A stretch of DNA of 64,000 nucleotides from Marinihelvus sp036351115 (GTDB taxonomy: Bacteria > Pseudomonadota > Gammaproteobacteria > Xanthomonadales > SZUA-36), in the NCBI GenBank assembly GCA_036351115.1, contig JAZBOL010000057.1:68811-132810 (forward strand), in the 5' to 3' direction. This document shows positions 26,806 through 35,572 of the stretch, piece after piece. Both the position numbers and the translations under genes were made by a program. Positions within the stretch are counted from its first letter, which is position 1. Every line of letters begins with the position of its first letter. Under the pieces are notes generated by a model that was given only the letters and a program-made list of their open reading frames with translations, searched no databases and was not told where the DNA came from.

Positions 26806-28119
26806 TTATGGCAGATCGAGGGGCCGGTCGGCGCGCACGAGGAGCATGAACACGGCGCCCGCCAGGGCGAACAGCGCGCCGGAAGCGATGGCGAAGGTCC
26901 AGCCGAAGGCCTGGGCAAACCACGGAACGAGCATGGCGTTGGCGATGCCCATGACATTGGCGCCCGTGTTCATGACGCCGCCGGCACTCCCGGCGAGGCG
27001 GCCGCCGATACTGATGCTCGATGCCCAGTAGGCGCCTTCCGTCACCTGGTTGAAGAAAAAGCACAGGGCGAGCAGGGCCACCGCCAGGGCGGGGGTGTCC
27101 GCCACCGCCCCGGCCGCCAGCAGCGCGCCACAGATCAGCAGCCCGATGACGATGGGCAACCGGCTGCCCCAACGCAGGCCGAGACGTCGGCACAGACGGT
27201 CACACAGCCAGCCCCCGAGCGCCGCTCCCGCCGCCCCGGCGATCCACTGGCTCGACGTCACCCATCCCGCCGTCACCGGGTCGAATCCGCGTTGCTCCAC
27301 GAGGTAGAGATAGAACCAGTTGAAGACCTCGTAAAACACGAAGTTCATGCACGAGTAGCTCGCCATGAGGAACAGCACATCCCGGTTCAGCAGCACGCGC
27401 TTCCAGGGAATCGGCCCGGGGGCATCGGCCTCTCCTTCACCGGCCGGTCGCCCCGCCCCCTCGCCGCGAATGAGGGCCAGTTCTGCCGCATCCACGCCAC
27501 GATGCTCCGACGGATCATCCCGGCCATACCACCACCACAGCGAGGCGACGAGCAGTCCCAGGGGGGCGATCAGCAGGAAGGAGCCGCGCCAGCCGAACAG
27601 CACGATCAGGCCGGCCAACAGGGGGGCGGCGGCAGCGAAACCGAGGGTCAGGGCCGTGCTGGAGAGTCCCAGGGGTAAGGCCCGTCCACCGGGTGGAAAC
27701 CAGTGCGCGAACACCGTGTTCTGAACCGGGAAGATCGGCGCATGGACCGCACCGACGCCGAACCGGACCGTCACCAGCAGGGCCAGGATGAGCGCCGGGG
27801 GCGCGGAGGACGGCACCAGCGCCGTCAGCACCGTGAAGATAAACCAGGCCACGGCAATCGCGGTCAGGGCCTTGCGGGGGCCAAACCGGTCCCCGAGCAT
27901 TCCGCCGGGAAACTGGAACAGGGCGTAGCCTGCCGTGAACGCCGCGAGGACCAGTCCCCAGTCCGCTTCGCTCAGGCTCAGGTCTTCCATCATGGCCGGC
28001 GCCGCGATCGACAGGTTGGCGCGCAGGACGTAGGAGACGAAGCTGCCCAGCGCGATCACCGCGAAGACGCGCCAGCGAACCGGCATCAGGGATCGTGTGG
28101 AACGCCGCTTGGAATTCAT
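26806..28119 (-). CDS. MFS transporter, anion:cation symporter-like
   Basis: A 437-residue inner-membrane protein with 12 predicted helices and the MFS inter-helix motif near residue 80 (GMLGDRFGPRKAL). The start VFAVIALGSFVSYVLRANLSIAAPAMMEDLSLSEADWG and the pattern AYALFQFPGG are typical of the anion:cation symporter (ACS) group, which imports organic anions such as sugar acids or aromatic acids. It is the first gene of a two-gene operon with the Rieske oxygenase, which suggests that it brings in the oxygenase substrate. The substrate itself cannot be inferred. Confidence 0.86.
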   Translation of the reverse strand: MNSKRRSTRSLMPVRWRVFAVIALGSFVSYVLRANLSIAAPAMMEDLSLSEADWGLVLAAFTAGYALFQFPGGMLGDRFGPRKALTAIAVAWFIFTVLTALVPSSAPPALILALLVTVRFGVGAVHAPIFPVQNTVFAHWFPPGGRALPLGLSSTALTLGFAAAAPLLAGLIVLFGWRGSFLLIAPLGLLVASLWWWYGRDDPSEHRGVDAAELALIRGEGAGRPAGEGEADAPGPIPWKRVLLNRDVLFLMASYSCMNFVFYEVFNWFYLYLVEQRGFDPVTAGWVTSSQWIAGAAGAALGGWLCDRLCRRLGLRWGSRLPIVIGLLICGALLAAGAVADTPALAVALLALCFFFNQVTEGAYWASSISIGGRLAGSAGGVMNTGANVMGIANAMLVPWFAQAFGWTFAIASGALFALAGAVFMLLVRADRPLDLP

Positions 28120-28222
28120 GGGGTGAGCTTAGCCCATGGCTCCGCCGCCGTGTGGCGCGGTGCGGTGGAGTCCCGGCCCCTGCTACACTCTGCGTCCGAT
28201 TTCCGAACTGACGATCACCGCC

Positions 28223-30475
28223 ATGACCCAACCATTCCCCGTGCCGCCCCTCTCGCTCCGCCAGGTCGCCGGCCTCGGCGTTTCCGCGCTTTCCCTGTTG
28301 CTCTTGACCGCCTGCGGCTCCGAATCCGCCACCGCACCCGAAACGCAATCCGCGGTGGCCACGGAAGTGGTCGCCCAGGCGCCGGAAACCAGCGGAGCGC
28401 TCACCTATCCCGAGACCGCGATGGTGGGCCAGGTCGATGACTACCACGGCACCTCCGTCGAGGATCCCTACCGCTGGCTCGAGGACGACGTCCGGGTGAA
28501 CGAGGACGTGGCGTCCTGGGTCGAGGCTCAGAACGCCGTGACCTACGACTATCTGGGGACCATCGAAGAGCGGGACGCCATCGAGGCGCGCCTGACCGAG
28601 TTGTGGAACTACGAGAAGTTCGGTGTTCCGAGCAAGGCCGGGGGATACTACTTTTTCAGCCGCAACGACGGCTTGCAGAATCAGAACGTGATCTACCGCC
28701 AGGCCTCCCTGGATTCGGAACCACAGCTCGTGGTGGACCCGAACACCTGGTCCGCGGACGGCACCGTCGCCCTGGCCGATTACGAGGTCAGTCCGGACGG
28801 CAGGCACGTCGCCCTCGCGATCCAGGACGGCGGATCGGACTGGCGCACCGTTCGGGTCCTCGACCTGGAAACGGGAGAACTGAGCGGCGACGAGGTGTCC
28901 TGGATGAAGTTCTCTCCCATGAGCTGGGCCGCCGACAGTTCGGGCTTTTACTACGCGCGCTACCCGGAACCGGAAGCCGGCGACGAATTCCAGACGCTGA
29001 ACCACGACCAGCAGGTCTGGTTCCATCGCATCGGCACCCCGCAGGAAGAAGACCTGCCGGTGTACGCCCGGCCCGACCACCCGGACTGGGGCTTCTCCCC
29101 GGTGGTCACGGATGACGGGGCCTACCTCGTGATCACCATCTGGAAGGGGACGGACAGCCGCTACCAGGTCGCCTACCAGCGCCTCGAAGACGCCGACGCT
29201 GGTGCCGGGCCGGTCATGCTCATCGAAGGCTTCGAGCACGACTACACCTTCGTGGGCAACATCGGCAGCCGCTTTTTCTTCCGAACGGACCGCGAGGCGC
29301 CCCGGGGCCGCCTGGTCGCCATCGACGTGGACAACCCTGACGCCGGCTGGACCGAAATCATTCCCCAGCGCGATGCGGTGCTCCAGGGCCTGTCCCACGT
29401 GGGCGGCCAGTTCGTGGCGGCGTACCTGCGCGACGCGCGCAGCGAGATCCGCATTCACGACCCGGATGGCACGCTGGTCCGGGAAGTGTCCCTGCCGGGC
29501 ATCGGCAGCGTCCAGGGCTTCGCCGGTGATGCCGACGATCCGGAGACCTTTTTTCGCTTCAGCAGCTTCAACGCGCCGCCGACCCTGTACCACTACGATG
29601 TCAACACCGGCGAATCCTCGCTGTTCAAGCAGGCCGACGTGGACTTCGACCCGGCGGATTACGTGGTGCGCCAGGTGTTTTACGACTCGAAGGACGGAAC
29701 CCGCGTTCCCCTGTTCATTGCCCACAAGAAGGGCCTGGAACTGAACGGCGACAACCCGACGCTGCTTTACGGCTACGGCGGGTTCAACATCTCGCTGACG
29801 CCTTCCTTCAGCATCACGCGCCTCGCCTGGATGGAGATGGGGGGTGTGTACGCCGTCGCCAATCTGCGCGGTGGTGGCGAGTACGGCAAGGAGTGGCACC
29901 AGGCCGGAACAAAGCTCAACAAGCAGAACGTGTTCGATGATTTCATCGCAGCCGGCGAATACCTGGTGGCCGAACGCTACACCCGGCCGGAACGACTGGC
30001 CGTGCTGGGCGGCAGCAACGGGGGACTCCTGGTGGGCGCGGTGGTGAATCAGCGTCCGGACCTCTTCGGCGCGGCCATTCCCGCCGTCGGCGTCATGGAC
30101 ATGCTCCGATTCGACCAGTTCACGGCCGGCCGGTTCTGGGTGGACGACTACGGCTCCTCCAGCAACCCGGAGGAGTTCGAGGCGCTGTACGCCTATTCGC
30201 CCTACCACAATCTGAAGGATGGCACCGAGTACCCCGCGGTGCTCGTGACGACGGCGGACACGGATGACCGGGTGGTGCCCGGCCACAGCTTCAAGTACGC
30301 CGCGCGGCTCCAGGCGGCCCAGGGAGGCACGGATCCGGTGCTGATCCGGATCCAGACCCGGGCCGGCCACGGCTCGGGCAAGCCCACGGCGGTGCAGATC
30401 GAGGAAACCGCCGACATGTGGGCTTTCCTGGCTGAAAACCTCGACATGGAGCTGCCGGAAGCCTATGGCGACTGA
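28223..30475 (+). CDS. Prolyl oligopeptidase (S9A), lipoprotein
   Basis: A 750-residue serine peptidase that cuts after proline in short peptides. The ATG at 28223 begins a lipoprotein signal ending LTAC; an upstream in-frame start at 28136 is not signal-like. The N-terminal helix and propeller (DDYHGTSVEDPYRWLEDD, the classic S9A opening) cover residues about 70-500, and the hydrolase domain has Ser598 in GGSNGGLLVGA, aspartate in DTDDRVVPGHSFK and histidine in RAGHGSGKPT. RGGGEYGKEWHQAG is another S9A signature. The lipoprotein form acts in the envelope. The next gene follows after 18 bases and is probably cotranscribed. Confidence 0.95.
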   Translation: MTQPFPVPPLSLRQVAGLGVSALSLLLLTACGSESATAPETQSAVATEVVAQAPETSGALTYPETAMVGQVDDYHGTSVEDPYRWLEDDVRVNEDVASWVEAQNAVTYDYLGTIEERDAIEARLTELWNYEKFGVPSKAGGYYFFSRNDGLQNQNVIYRQASLDSEPQLVVDPNTWSADGTVALADYEVSPDGRHVALAIQDGGSDWRTVRVLDLETGELSGDEVSWMKFSPMSWAADSSGFYYARYPEPEAGDEFQTLNHDQQVWFHRIGTPQEEDLPVYARPDHPDWGFSPVVTDDGAYLVITIWKGTDSRYQVAYQRLEDADAGAGPVMLIEGFEHDYTFVGNIGSRFFFRTDREAPRGRLVAIDVDNPDAGWTEIIPQRDAVLQGLSHVGGQFVAAYLRDARSEIRIHDPDGTLVREVSLPGIGSVQGFAGDADDPETFFRFSSFNAPPTLYHYDVNTGESSLFKQADVDFDPADYVVRQVFYDSKDGTRVPLFIAHKKGLELNGDNPTLLYGYGGFNISLTPSFSITRLAWMEMGGVYAVANLRGGGEYGKEWHQAGTKLNKQNVFDDFIAAGEYLVAERYTRPERLAVLGGSNGGLLVGAVVNQRPDLFGAAIPAVGVMDMLRFDQFTAGRFWVDDYGSSSNPEEFEALYAYSPYHNLKDGTEYPAVLVTTADTDDRVVPGHSFKYAARLQAAQGGTDPVLIRIQTRAGHGSGKPTAVQIEETADMWAFLAENLDMELPEAYGD

Positions 30476-30493
30476 GCCCAACAGCGCAACTCG

Positions 30494-31807
30494 ATGCTGA
30501 AACCCCTGCACCCGCTGATCACCGCTCTCGCCGTGGTCGCAACGCTGGCCTCTTACCCCAATGCTCCGGCGAAGGGTGACGGCGGATCGGTGGCAGGGTC
30601 GGCGATTGGCGTGGAGACCCCGGTCGAGCCTGGAACAACGATGGTGATGCTGGAACCGCCGGTGGCGGATGGCAGCCTGGCGCCCCGGCTGGTCCGGCTC
30701 GACCCGAAGCGCCTGGCGCTGACCTGGTTGGAGCGCCTCGATGGCGGCCATCGCATGCGCTTTGCCGTCCTGGAAAACGGGCGTTTCGGGTCCGCCGGCA
30801 CCATTGCCGAAGGGTCCTTTTTCGCCAATTGGGCGGATACGCCGGGCATGACGGTCATGCCGGACGGCGCGTGGATCGCCCACTGGCTTCAGCGCTCCGG
30901 CTCGGGAACCTATGCCTACGACATTCGCGTCGCCATCAGCCTGGATGAAGGCGCCAGCTGGGGAACACCCTTCACCCCGCACCGGGACGGAACGAAAACC
31001 GAGCATGGCTTCGTCAGCTACTACCCGGACGCGGCCGGGGCCGGCCTCGCCTGGCTCGATGGCCGCAACACCTTGCCGGCGCCCACCGACCGGTCCGGGG
31101 GTCACCACGACCACGGCGAAGGGGGCAGCATGACGCTGCGCACGGCGGTCATCACGTTGGACGGCACCCTCGGGCAGGAGGTCCAGCTGGACGACCGGGT
31201 GTGCGATTGTTGCGCGACGGCGTCGGCCAGGACCAGCGAAGGGCCCATCGTGGTCTATCGCGATCGCTCCGAAACGGAGATTCGGGACATCGCCATCGTT
31301 CGCCGGACGGAGACCGGCTGGTCGGATCCCGTGCCGGTCCACAAAGACGGCTGGCGCATCGCCGGCTGCCCGGTGAACGGGCCGGCCGTGCTGGCCGATG
31401 GTCAGACGGTGGTGGTCGCCTGGTTCACGCTGGGCGCTGATGAAACCCCGCGCGTCCACCTGGCCAGGTCCGCTGACGGCGGCCGGAGCTTCGGTGCTCC
31501 CCTCACCTTCAACCGGGAAAGCGCCATCGGCCGCGTCGATCTCGCCCAGTCAGCAACGGGCTTTTTCATGAGCTGGATGGCCGCTCACCCGTCACCGGAT
31601 CAGAACGGCGCCCGGCTGCGCCTGGCCCGCTTCGATGAACGCGGAGCGCTGGTCCGAATCCAGGACCTTGCCGACCTGCCGGGCCGGCGCGGCAATGGTT
31701 TCCCGCGGCTCGCGGCCCTGCCGGCGGGTGACGTGCTGATGGCCTGGACCGAGGGCACCCCCGAGGGCTCGCGGGTCCGCGTCGCCCGCGCTCCCGCCTC
31801 GCCCTGA
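30494..31807 (+). CDS. Exported sialidase-fold (BNR-like) protein with a Cys cluster
   Basis: A 437-residue exported protein with a signal-like N-terminus (LKPLHPLITALAVVATLASYP). It contains BNR/Asp-box-like turns, SLDEGASWGTPF near residue 150 and SADGGRSFGAPL near residue 325, as in sialidase-type six-bladed propellers, so a propeller fold is likely. The standard sialidase catalytic residues are not identifiable. The odd feature is Cys237-Asp-Cys239-Cys240 with Cys292 in RIAGCPVNGPAV, perhaps a metal or disulphide site. It lies 18 bases after the prolyl oligopeptidase gene in the same orientation. Function unknown. Confidence 0.6.
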   Translation: MLKPLHPLITALAVVATLASYPNAPAKGDGGSVAGSAIGVETPVEPGTTMVMLEPPVADGSLAPRLVRLDPKRLALTWLERLDGGHRMRFAVLENGRFGSAGTIAEGSFFANWADTPGMTVMPDGAWIAHWLQRSGSGTYAYDIRVAISLDEGASWGTPFTPHRDGTKTEHGFVSYYPDAAGAGLAWLDGRNTLPAPTDRSGGHHDHGEGGSMTLRTAVITLDGTLGQEVQLDDRVCDCCATASARTSEGPIVVYRDRSETEIRDIAIVRRTETGWSDPVPVHKDGWRIAGCPVNGPAVLADGQTVVVAWFTLGADETPRVHLARSADGGRSFGAPLTFNRESAIGRVDLAQSATGFFMSWMAAHPSPDQNGARLRLARFDERGALVRIQDLADLPGRRGNGFPRLAALPAGDVLMAWTEGTPEGSRVRVARAPASP

Positions 31808-31823
31808 GGCGCAGCGCTCCCGG

Positions 31824-33362
31824 TTACTCCCGCTCGGTGCGGATGTACTCGTCCAGCAGGCGGACACCCCAGGCGGAGTAGCCCGCGGGGACCGTCGGCC
31901 ACGGCGCATCCAGCTGGTCCACGCCGGCAATGTCCAGGTGGGCCCAGGATTGATCCTCGTCGATGAAGAAGCCGATGAACGCCGCGCCCGTGCTGGCGCC
32001 GGCGCGTCCGCTGCCACCGTTGCGGACATCGGCGATCGTCGAGCTGTTCTGGTCGTAATAACGGTCATCGAGGGGCAGGCGCCAGAGCGTCTCCCCGGAA
32101 GCGTTGCCCGCCGCCAGGAGCTGTTCCATCAGGGTTTCGTCATGCCCGAAGAGGCCCGCGTAATATTCACCGAGGGCACGGCCGACGGAGCCCGTCAGCG
32201 TGGCCACGTCGATGAGCACGTCCGGTTCGTATTCCCGCTGGCCGTACTGCACCGCGTCGGCGAGCACCAGGCGACCTTCCGCGTCCGTGGACTTGATTTC
32301 GATGGTCTTGCCGGACAGGGTCGTCAGCACGTCGCCCGGCCGGATCGCCGTGCCCGACGGCATGTTCTCCGCCAGCGCCGCGAGCGCCACGATGTTGGCG
32401 TCTGCCCCGCGCTTTGCCGCGGCCAGGACCGTGGCGCTGACCACGGCCGCCCCGCTCATGTCGCTTTTCATGTGCCACATGTTGTCACCCGGCTTCAGGG
32501 AGATGCCGCCGGTGTCGAAGGTGATGCCCTTGCCGGCGAGTACCAGCGGCGCCTCGCGCCCGCCGCCGTCATACTCGATGACCAGCAGACGCGGCGGCCG
32601 GGAAGAGCCGCTGCCCACGCCGAGATGGGCGCCCATACCCAGGCGCTCGAGGTCCTTCTCGTCCAGCACCTTGATGCGCACGTCGTCCACGTCGTCGAAA
32701 GCCGCCCGGACCCGTTCGACGAAACTTTCCGGATACATCACGTTGCCCGGTTCGGACGCCAGGTTGCGGGCGAGCGTGATGGCATCGGCCAGGTGCAGCA
32801 GATCGTTCTCGAAGCGGTCTTCGGCCCCGGAGTCCGGGCCGAGAATCAGCACGTCACCCCGGGCTTCCGGATCCGGGCGGTCACTCTGGTAGCGGTCAAA
32901 GCGGTAGTCCCCGAGCCGGAACCCGAAAGCGACCCGGTCGGCGCCGGCGCGCGGCCCGGTCCCGGACCAGAGCACCTGTAGCGTTCCCCCCCGGTCGCCG
33001 TCGTTCAGGCTGGCCGCGAGACCCCCGAAATCCTCGGCAGCGAGGCGGTCAGCGGACCCGGTACCGAGTCCGATGACGTCGATCCGGCGATACGGGCCAA
33101 CGCCGTAGAGGGTCAGGGTCGCCTCGTCGGCGCCCTTGAATCCGGCCTCGGCGAGGGCGCCCGCAAGGCGGCCACCCGTCCGGGCGTCCACGTCGGCCAG
33201 TATCCCGGCCAGTTCCAGCTCACCGTCCTCGCCCGCAAAGGCGGGAACCGCGATCTGGCCGCCGTCCGGAACGTCAGCCCCGGCAAAATCGATGGATCGC
33301 TGGGCAAGCGCGGCATGGGATACGGGAAAGCAGAGCAAAACGGCCAGAACGGTGGATTTCAC
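31824..33362 (-). CDS. Leucyl aminopeptidase (M17), exported
   Basis: A 512-residue dimetal aminopeptidase. The C-terminal catalytic domain contains LAGKGITFDTGGISLKPGDNMWHMKSDMSGAA and the M17 signature KSTDAEGRLVLADA, with the metal-binding lysine, aspartates and glutamate all present. The N-terminal macro-like domain is about 165 residues. The GTG at 33362 starts a signal peptide (KSTVLAVLLCFPVSHAALAQ) with GAGG upstream; the frame is open to an ATG at 33428 but the extra residues are charged. An exported M17 enzyme is less common than the cytoplasmic PepA and fits the peptide-scavenging set in this window. Confidence 0.9.
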   Translation of the reverse strand: MKSTVLAVLLCFPVSHAALAQRSIDFAGADVPDGGQIAVPAFAGEDGELELAGILADVDARTGGRLAGALAEAGFKGADEATLTLYGVGPYRRIDVIGLGTGSADRLAAEDFGGLAASLNDGDRGGTLQVLWSGTGPRAGADRVAFGFRLGDYRFDRYQSDRPDPEARGDVLILGPDSGAEDRFENDLLHLADAITLARNLASEPGNVMYPESFVERVRAAFDDVDDVRIKVLDEKDLERLGMGAHLGVGSGSSRPPRLLVIEYDGGGREAPLVLAGKGITFDTGGISLKPGDNMWHMKSDMSGAAVVSATVLAAAKRGADANIVALAALAENMPSGTAIRPGDVLTTLSGKTIEIKSTDAEGRLVLADAVQYGQREYEPDVLIDVATLTGSVGRALGEYYAGLFGHDETLMEQLLAAGNASGETLWRLPLDDRYYDQNSSTIADVRNGGSGRAGASTGAAFIGFFIDEDQSWAHLDIAGVDQLDAPWPTVPAGYSAWGVRLLDEYIRTERE

Positions 33363-33492
33363 GGGAGACCTCGAGGTTTTTTTGTCGCGCGAAGGATTCC
33401 CGCGCGCGCGTGATTGGGTTGTGAACAAGCCCGGCTGTCAACCTGGGGAGCTCTTCCCGGCAGATGTCATCGACATCACCGGCGCCTGCATT

Positions 33493-34458
33493 TCATTCCA
33501 GCATGGCCAGCAGTTCATGAACCGAGCGTTCCAGGGTCAGGGTCGTTTGCACCAGGCGTGTCCCCGTCGACGCCAGGGCAGCGCGGCGGGGTTCGTCGTC
33601 CAGGACGTCGATGATCGAGGTCGCCAGCGTATCGACCGGCGCCTCCAGGTAATGCACACCCGGCTGGAACCAGCCGGGAAGGTACACCGGCTCCGAGGCC
33701 ACGAGACAGCCATTGGCCATGCCCAGAATGAAACGGTAGCCGGGCAACTCCCCGGGGTGCCGGGCCAGGTTGAGAAACACCCGGGTGCGGTTGAGCAGCC
33801 TTGTCCTGGCATCGCCCCAGCAGTCCGTGTCGTACCAGCTCCCGCGGACTGCCACGCACAGACCGCGCTGCTCCAGGCTTCGCAGTAAGGCCCGGCGCCG
33901 GGGGACGACCTCGCCCAGGAACAGCACGTCGATGTCCCGGGGCGTAGCGAGCAGCTTTCCGTCCCGGCCGGGTTCATAGCCCAGGGGTACGAGGCCTGCC
34001 TCGATACCGTGCTCCCGCAGCAGTGCCTGGCGAGCCGGCGTGGAGACGGCCCAGATGTCCACCAGGCCCTCATCCCGAAGCGACTCGAGCGAGGCCAGGT
34101 TGCTCGCGACGTCATTGGTGCGCGGATCGCTGAGCCAGCGCTTGGCGTGCTCCCGGAGCGTCAGGGAAGCGGGCGTCAGCTGCGCGGCCCGCGGCATGGG
34201 CAAGGGCTCGGAAAACCACAGCAGCACCCGCGGGCGCTCCACCGCCGGCAGGGACCGCAGGGCTGCCAGGGCGCGGGGGAACAGGTTCGGATTGGCCTGG
34301 ATCCAGAGCAGGTCGGTTGCCCGCAGGTCATGAGCGCCGTCCTCCACCTGGTGGACGGTGCAGCCGGCGGCGCGCAGCCGCCGGGTCAGGGGCAGGGTCT
34401 CACCCCGCTCCACGGGCAGCGGTCGGTGCAGCAGCGTGATGGTCTCAGGCGCCGGCAC
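33493..34458 (-). CDS. Glycosyltransferase, CgeB/group 1 type
   Basis: A 321-residue cytoplasmic protein. The N-terminal Rossmann-like half reads DLLWIQANPNLFP and PRVLLWFSEP; the C-terminal half has the strand IDVLFLGEVVPRRRALLRSLE and a nucleotide-sugar-binding region NRTRVFLNLARHPGELPGYRFILGMANGCLVASEPVY, which matches the C-terminal domain of CgeB-type group 1 glycosyltransferases (PF13524-like). It is the last gene of a three-gene operon: its GTG start overlaps the end of the DegT aminotransferase gene by 14 bases. It probably transfers the amino sugar made by its neighbours; the acceptor is unknown. Confidence 0.75.
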   Translation of the reverse strand: MPAPETITLLHRPLPVERGETLPLTRRLRAAGCTVHQVEDGAHDLRATDLLWIQANPNLFPRALAALRSLPAVERPRVLLWFSEPLPMPRAAQLTPASLTLREHAKRWLSDPRTNDVASNLASLESLRDEGLVDIWAVSTPARQALLREHGIEAGLVPLGYEPGRDGKLLATPRDIDVLFLGEVVPRRRALLRSLEQRGLCVAVRGSWYDTDCWGDARTRLLNRTRVFLNLARHPGELPGYRFILGMANGCLVASEPVYLPGWFQPGVHYLEAPVDTLATSIIDVLDDEPRRAALASTGTRLVQTTLTLERSVHELLAMLE

Positions 34459-35572
34459 GGGCCTCGCGTGTCGCCGCCAGGAACGTGTCGATGACCCGTT
34501 CGACCTCCTCGTCGGTCAGCCGGGGGTGCAGAGGCAGATTCAGGCCGGTCTCCGCGAGCTGCTCCGTGACCGGCAGCCGGGCCGGCGAAGCGAAGATCCC
34601 CTGGCGATGCAGCGGCGGAAAGCGCAAGGTCGTGTAGACGCCGGCATCCAGCATCGCCCGGGCGATGCGATCGCGGTTTGGCACACGCACCAGGTAGGTG
34701 AACCAGGAATGGCGTTCATCCTGCGCCGGATCCTGTGGCGTCCGCACATCGGAGGCGCCGCGAAACGCGGCCTGGTAGCGACTCCAGATCTGGCGGCGGC
34801 GCTCCTGCAGACGGTCCAGCTTGTCCAGCTGAGCGAGCCCGATGGCCGCATTCAGATCACTGGGCGCAAATCGGCCGGACACCTCCACGATGTCCTGCTC
34901 CCACCAGCGGGAGGCCGATTCCGAGTCGCTGTGCATGGCCTGGAAAGCGGAACGTCCGATCCCGCAGTAGCGCAGCTGCCGCGCGCGCTCGCGACGTTCC
35001 GGGTCGCGAACCGTGATTCCGCCCCCACTGCCGGTGGTCAGATTTTTCACCGCGTCGAAGCTGTAAATGCCGATATCGCCGTGACCTCCGCAGGCCCGGC
35101 CACGGTAGCGGGAATCCACGGCATGGGCGGCGTCTTCGATCACGGGCAGACCCAGCGCCAGGATCGGCGCGAGATCGACCGGCTTGCCGGCGTAATGCAC
35201 GACCAGGATCGCGGCGGCCCGGTCGTCCAGGTGCGGACGCAGGGTCTCGACCGTCACATTCTGCGTGTCCTCATCCACGTCGCAGAACACGGGCCGGCAT
35301 CCGGCCATGAGCACGGCGTGTGCACAGGACACCCAGGTAAAGCTGGGCAGGATCACGTTGGACCCGGGGGGCAGGTCGAGCAGGCGCACCGCCAGGTGCA
35401 GGGCATTCGAACCCGAATCGACCATCAGAAAGTGGTCCAGGCCGAGCCGCTCCCGCATTCGCGCCTCGAACGCCGACGTTCTCGACCCCAGGCCGAGCCA
35501 CTGGTCCTCGAGACAGGCGGCGAGGGCTTCCCGTTCTTCTGCGCCCACCTCGGAGCCGAAGACGGAGATCAC
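34445..35572 (-). CDS. DegT/DnrJ/EryC1/StrS-family sugar aminotransferase
   Basis: A 375-residue PLP enzyme that aminates a nucleotide-linked keto-sugar. Hallmarks: MVDSGSNALHLAVRLL near residue 45, FTWVSCAHAVLMAGCRPVFCDVD near residue 75, VIEDAAHAVDSRYRGRACGGHGDIGIYSF near residue 140, and the PLP lysine Lys176 in DAVKNLTTGSGG. The start is the GTG at 35572, whose GTGA overlaps the stop of the acyltransferase gene. The open frame extends much further upstream but those residues are not family sequence. Together with the NeuD-like enzyme it would make an N-acylated amino sugar. Confidence 0.9.
   Translation of the reverse strand: MISVFGSEVGAEEREALAACLEDQWLGLGSRTSAFEARMRERLGLDHFLMVDSGSNALHLAVRLLDLPPGSNVILPSFTWVSCAHAVLMAGCRPVFCDVDEDTQNVTVETLRPHLDDRAAAILVVHYAGKPVDLAPILALGLPVIEDAAHAVDSRYRGRACGGHGDIGIYSFDAVKNLTTGSGGGITVRDPERRERARQLRYCGIGRSAFQAMHSDSESASRWWEQDIVEVSGRFAPSDLNAAIGLAQLDKLDRLQERRRQIWSRYQAAFRGASDVRTPQDPAQDERHSWFTYLVRVPNRDRIARAMLDAGVYTTLRFPPLHRQGIFASPARLPVTEQLAETGLNLPLHPRLTDEEVERVIDTFLAATREARAGA

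Noticed and set aside
27515..31459. Very long open frame on the minus strand, over 1,300 codons
   Set aside because: It lies antisense to the prolyl oligopeptidase and the propeller gene and in another frame through the MFS gene; it has no family sequence and is an effect of high GC.
33465..33479. GATGTCATCGACATC imperfect palindrome between the aminopeptidase and glycosyltransferase genes
   Set aside because: No matching site elsewhere and no T-run or promoter pattern; probably chance.
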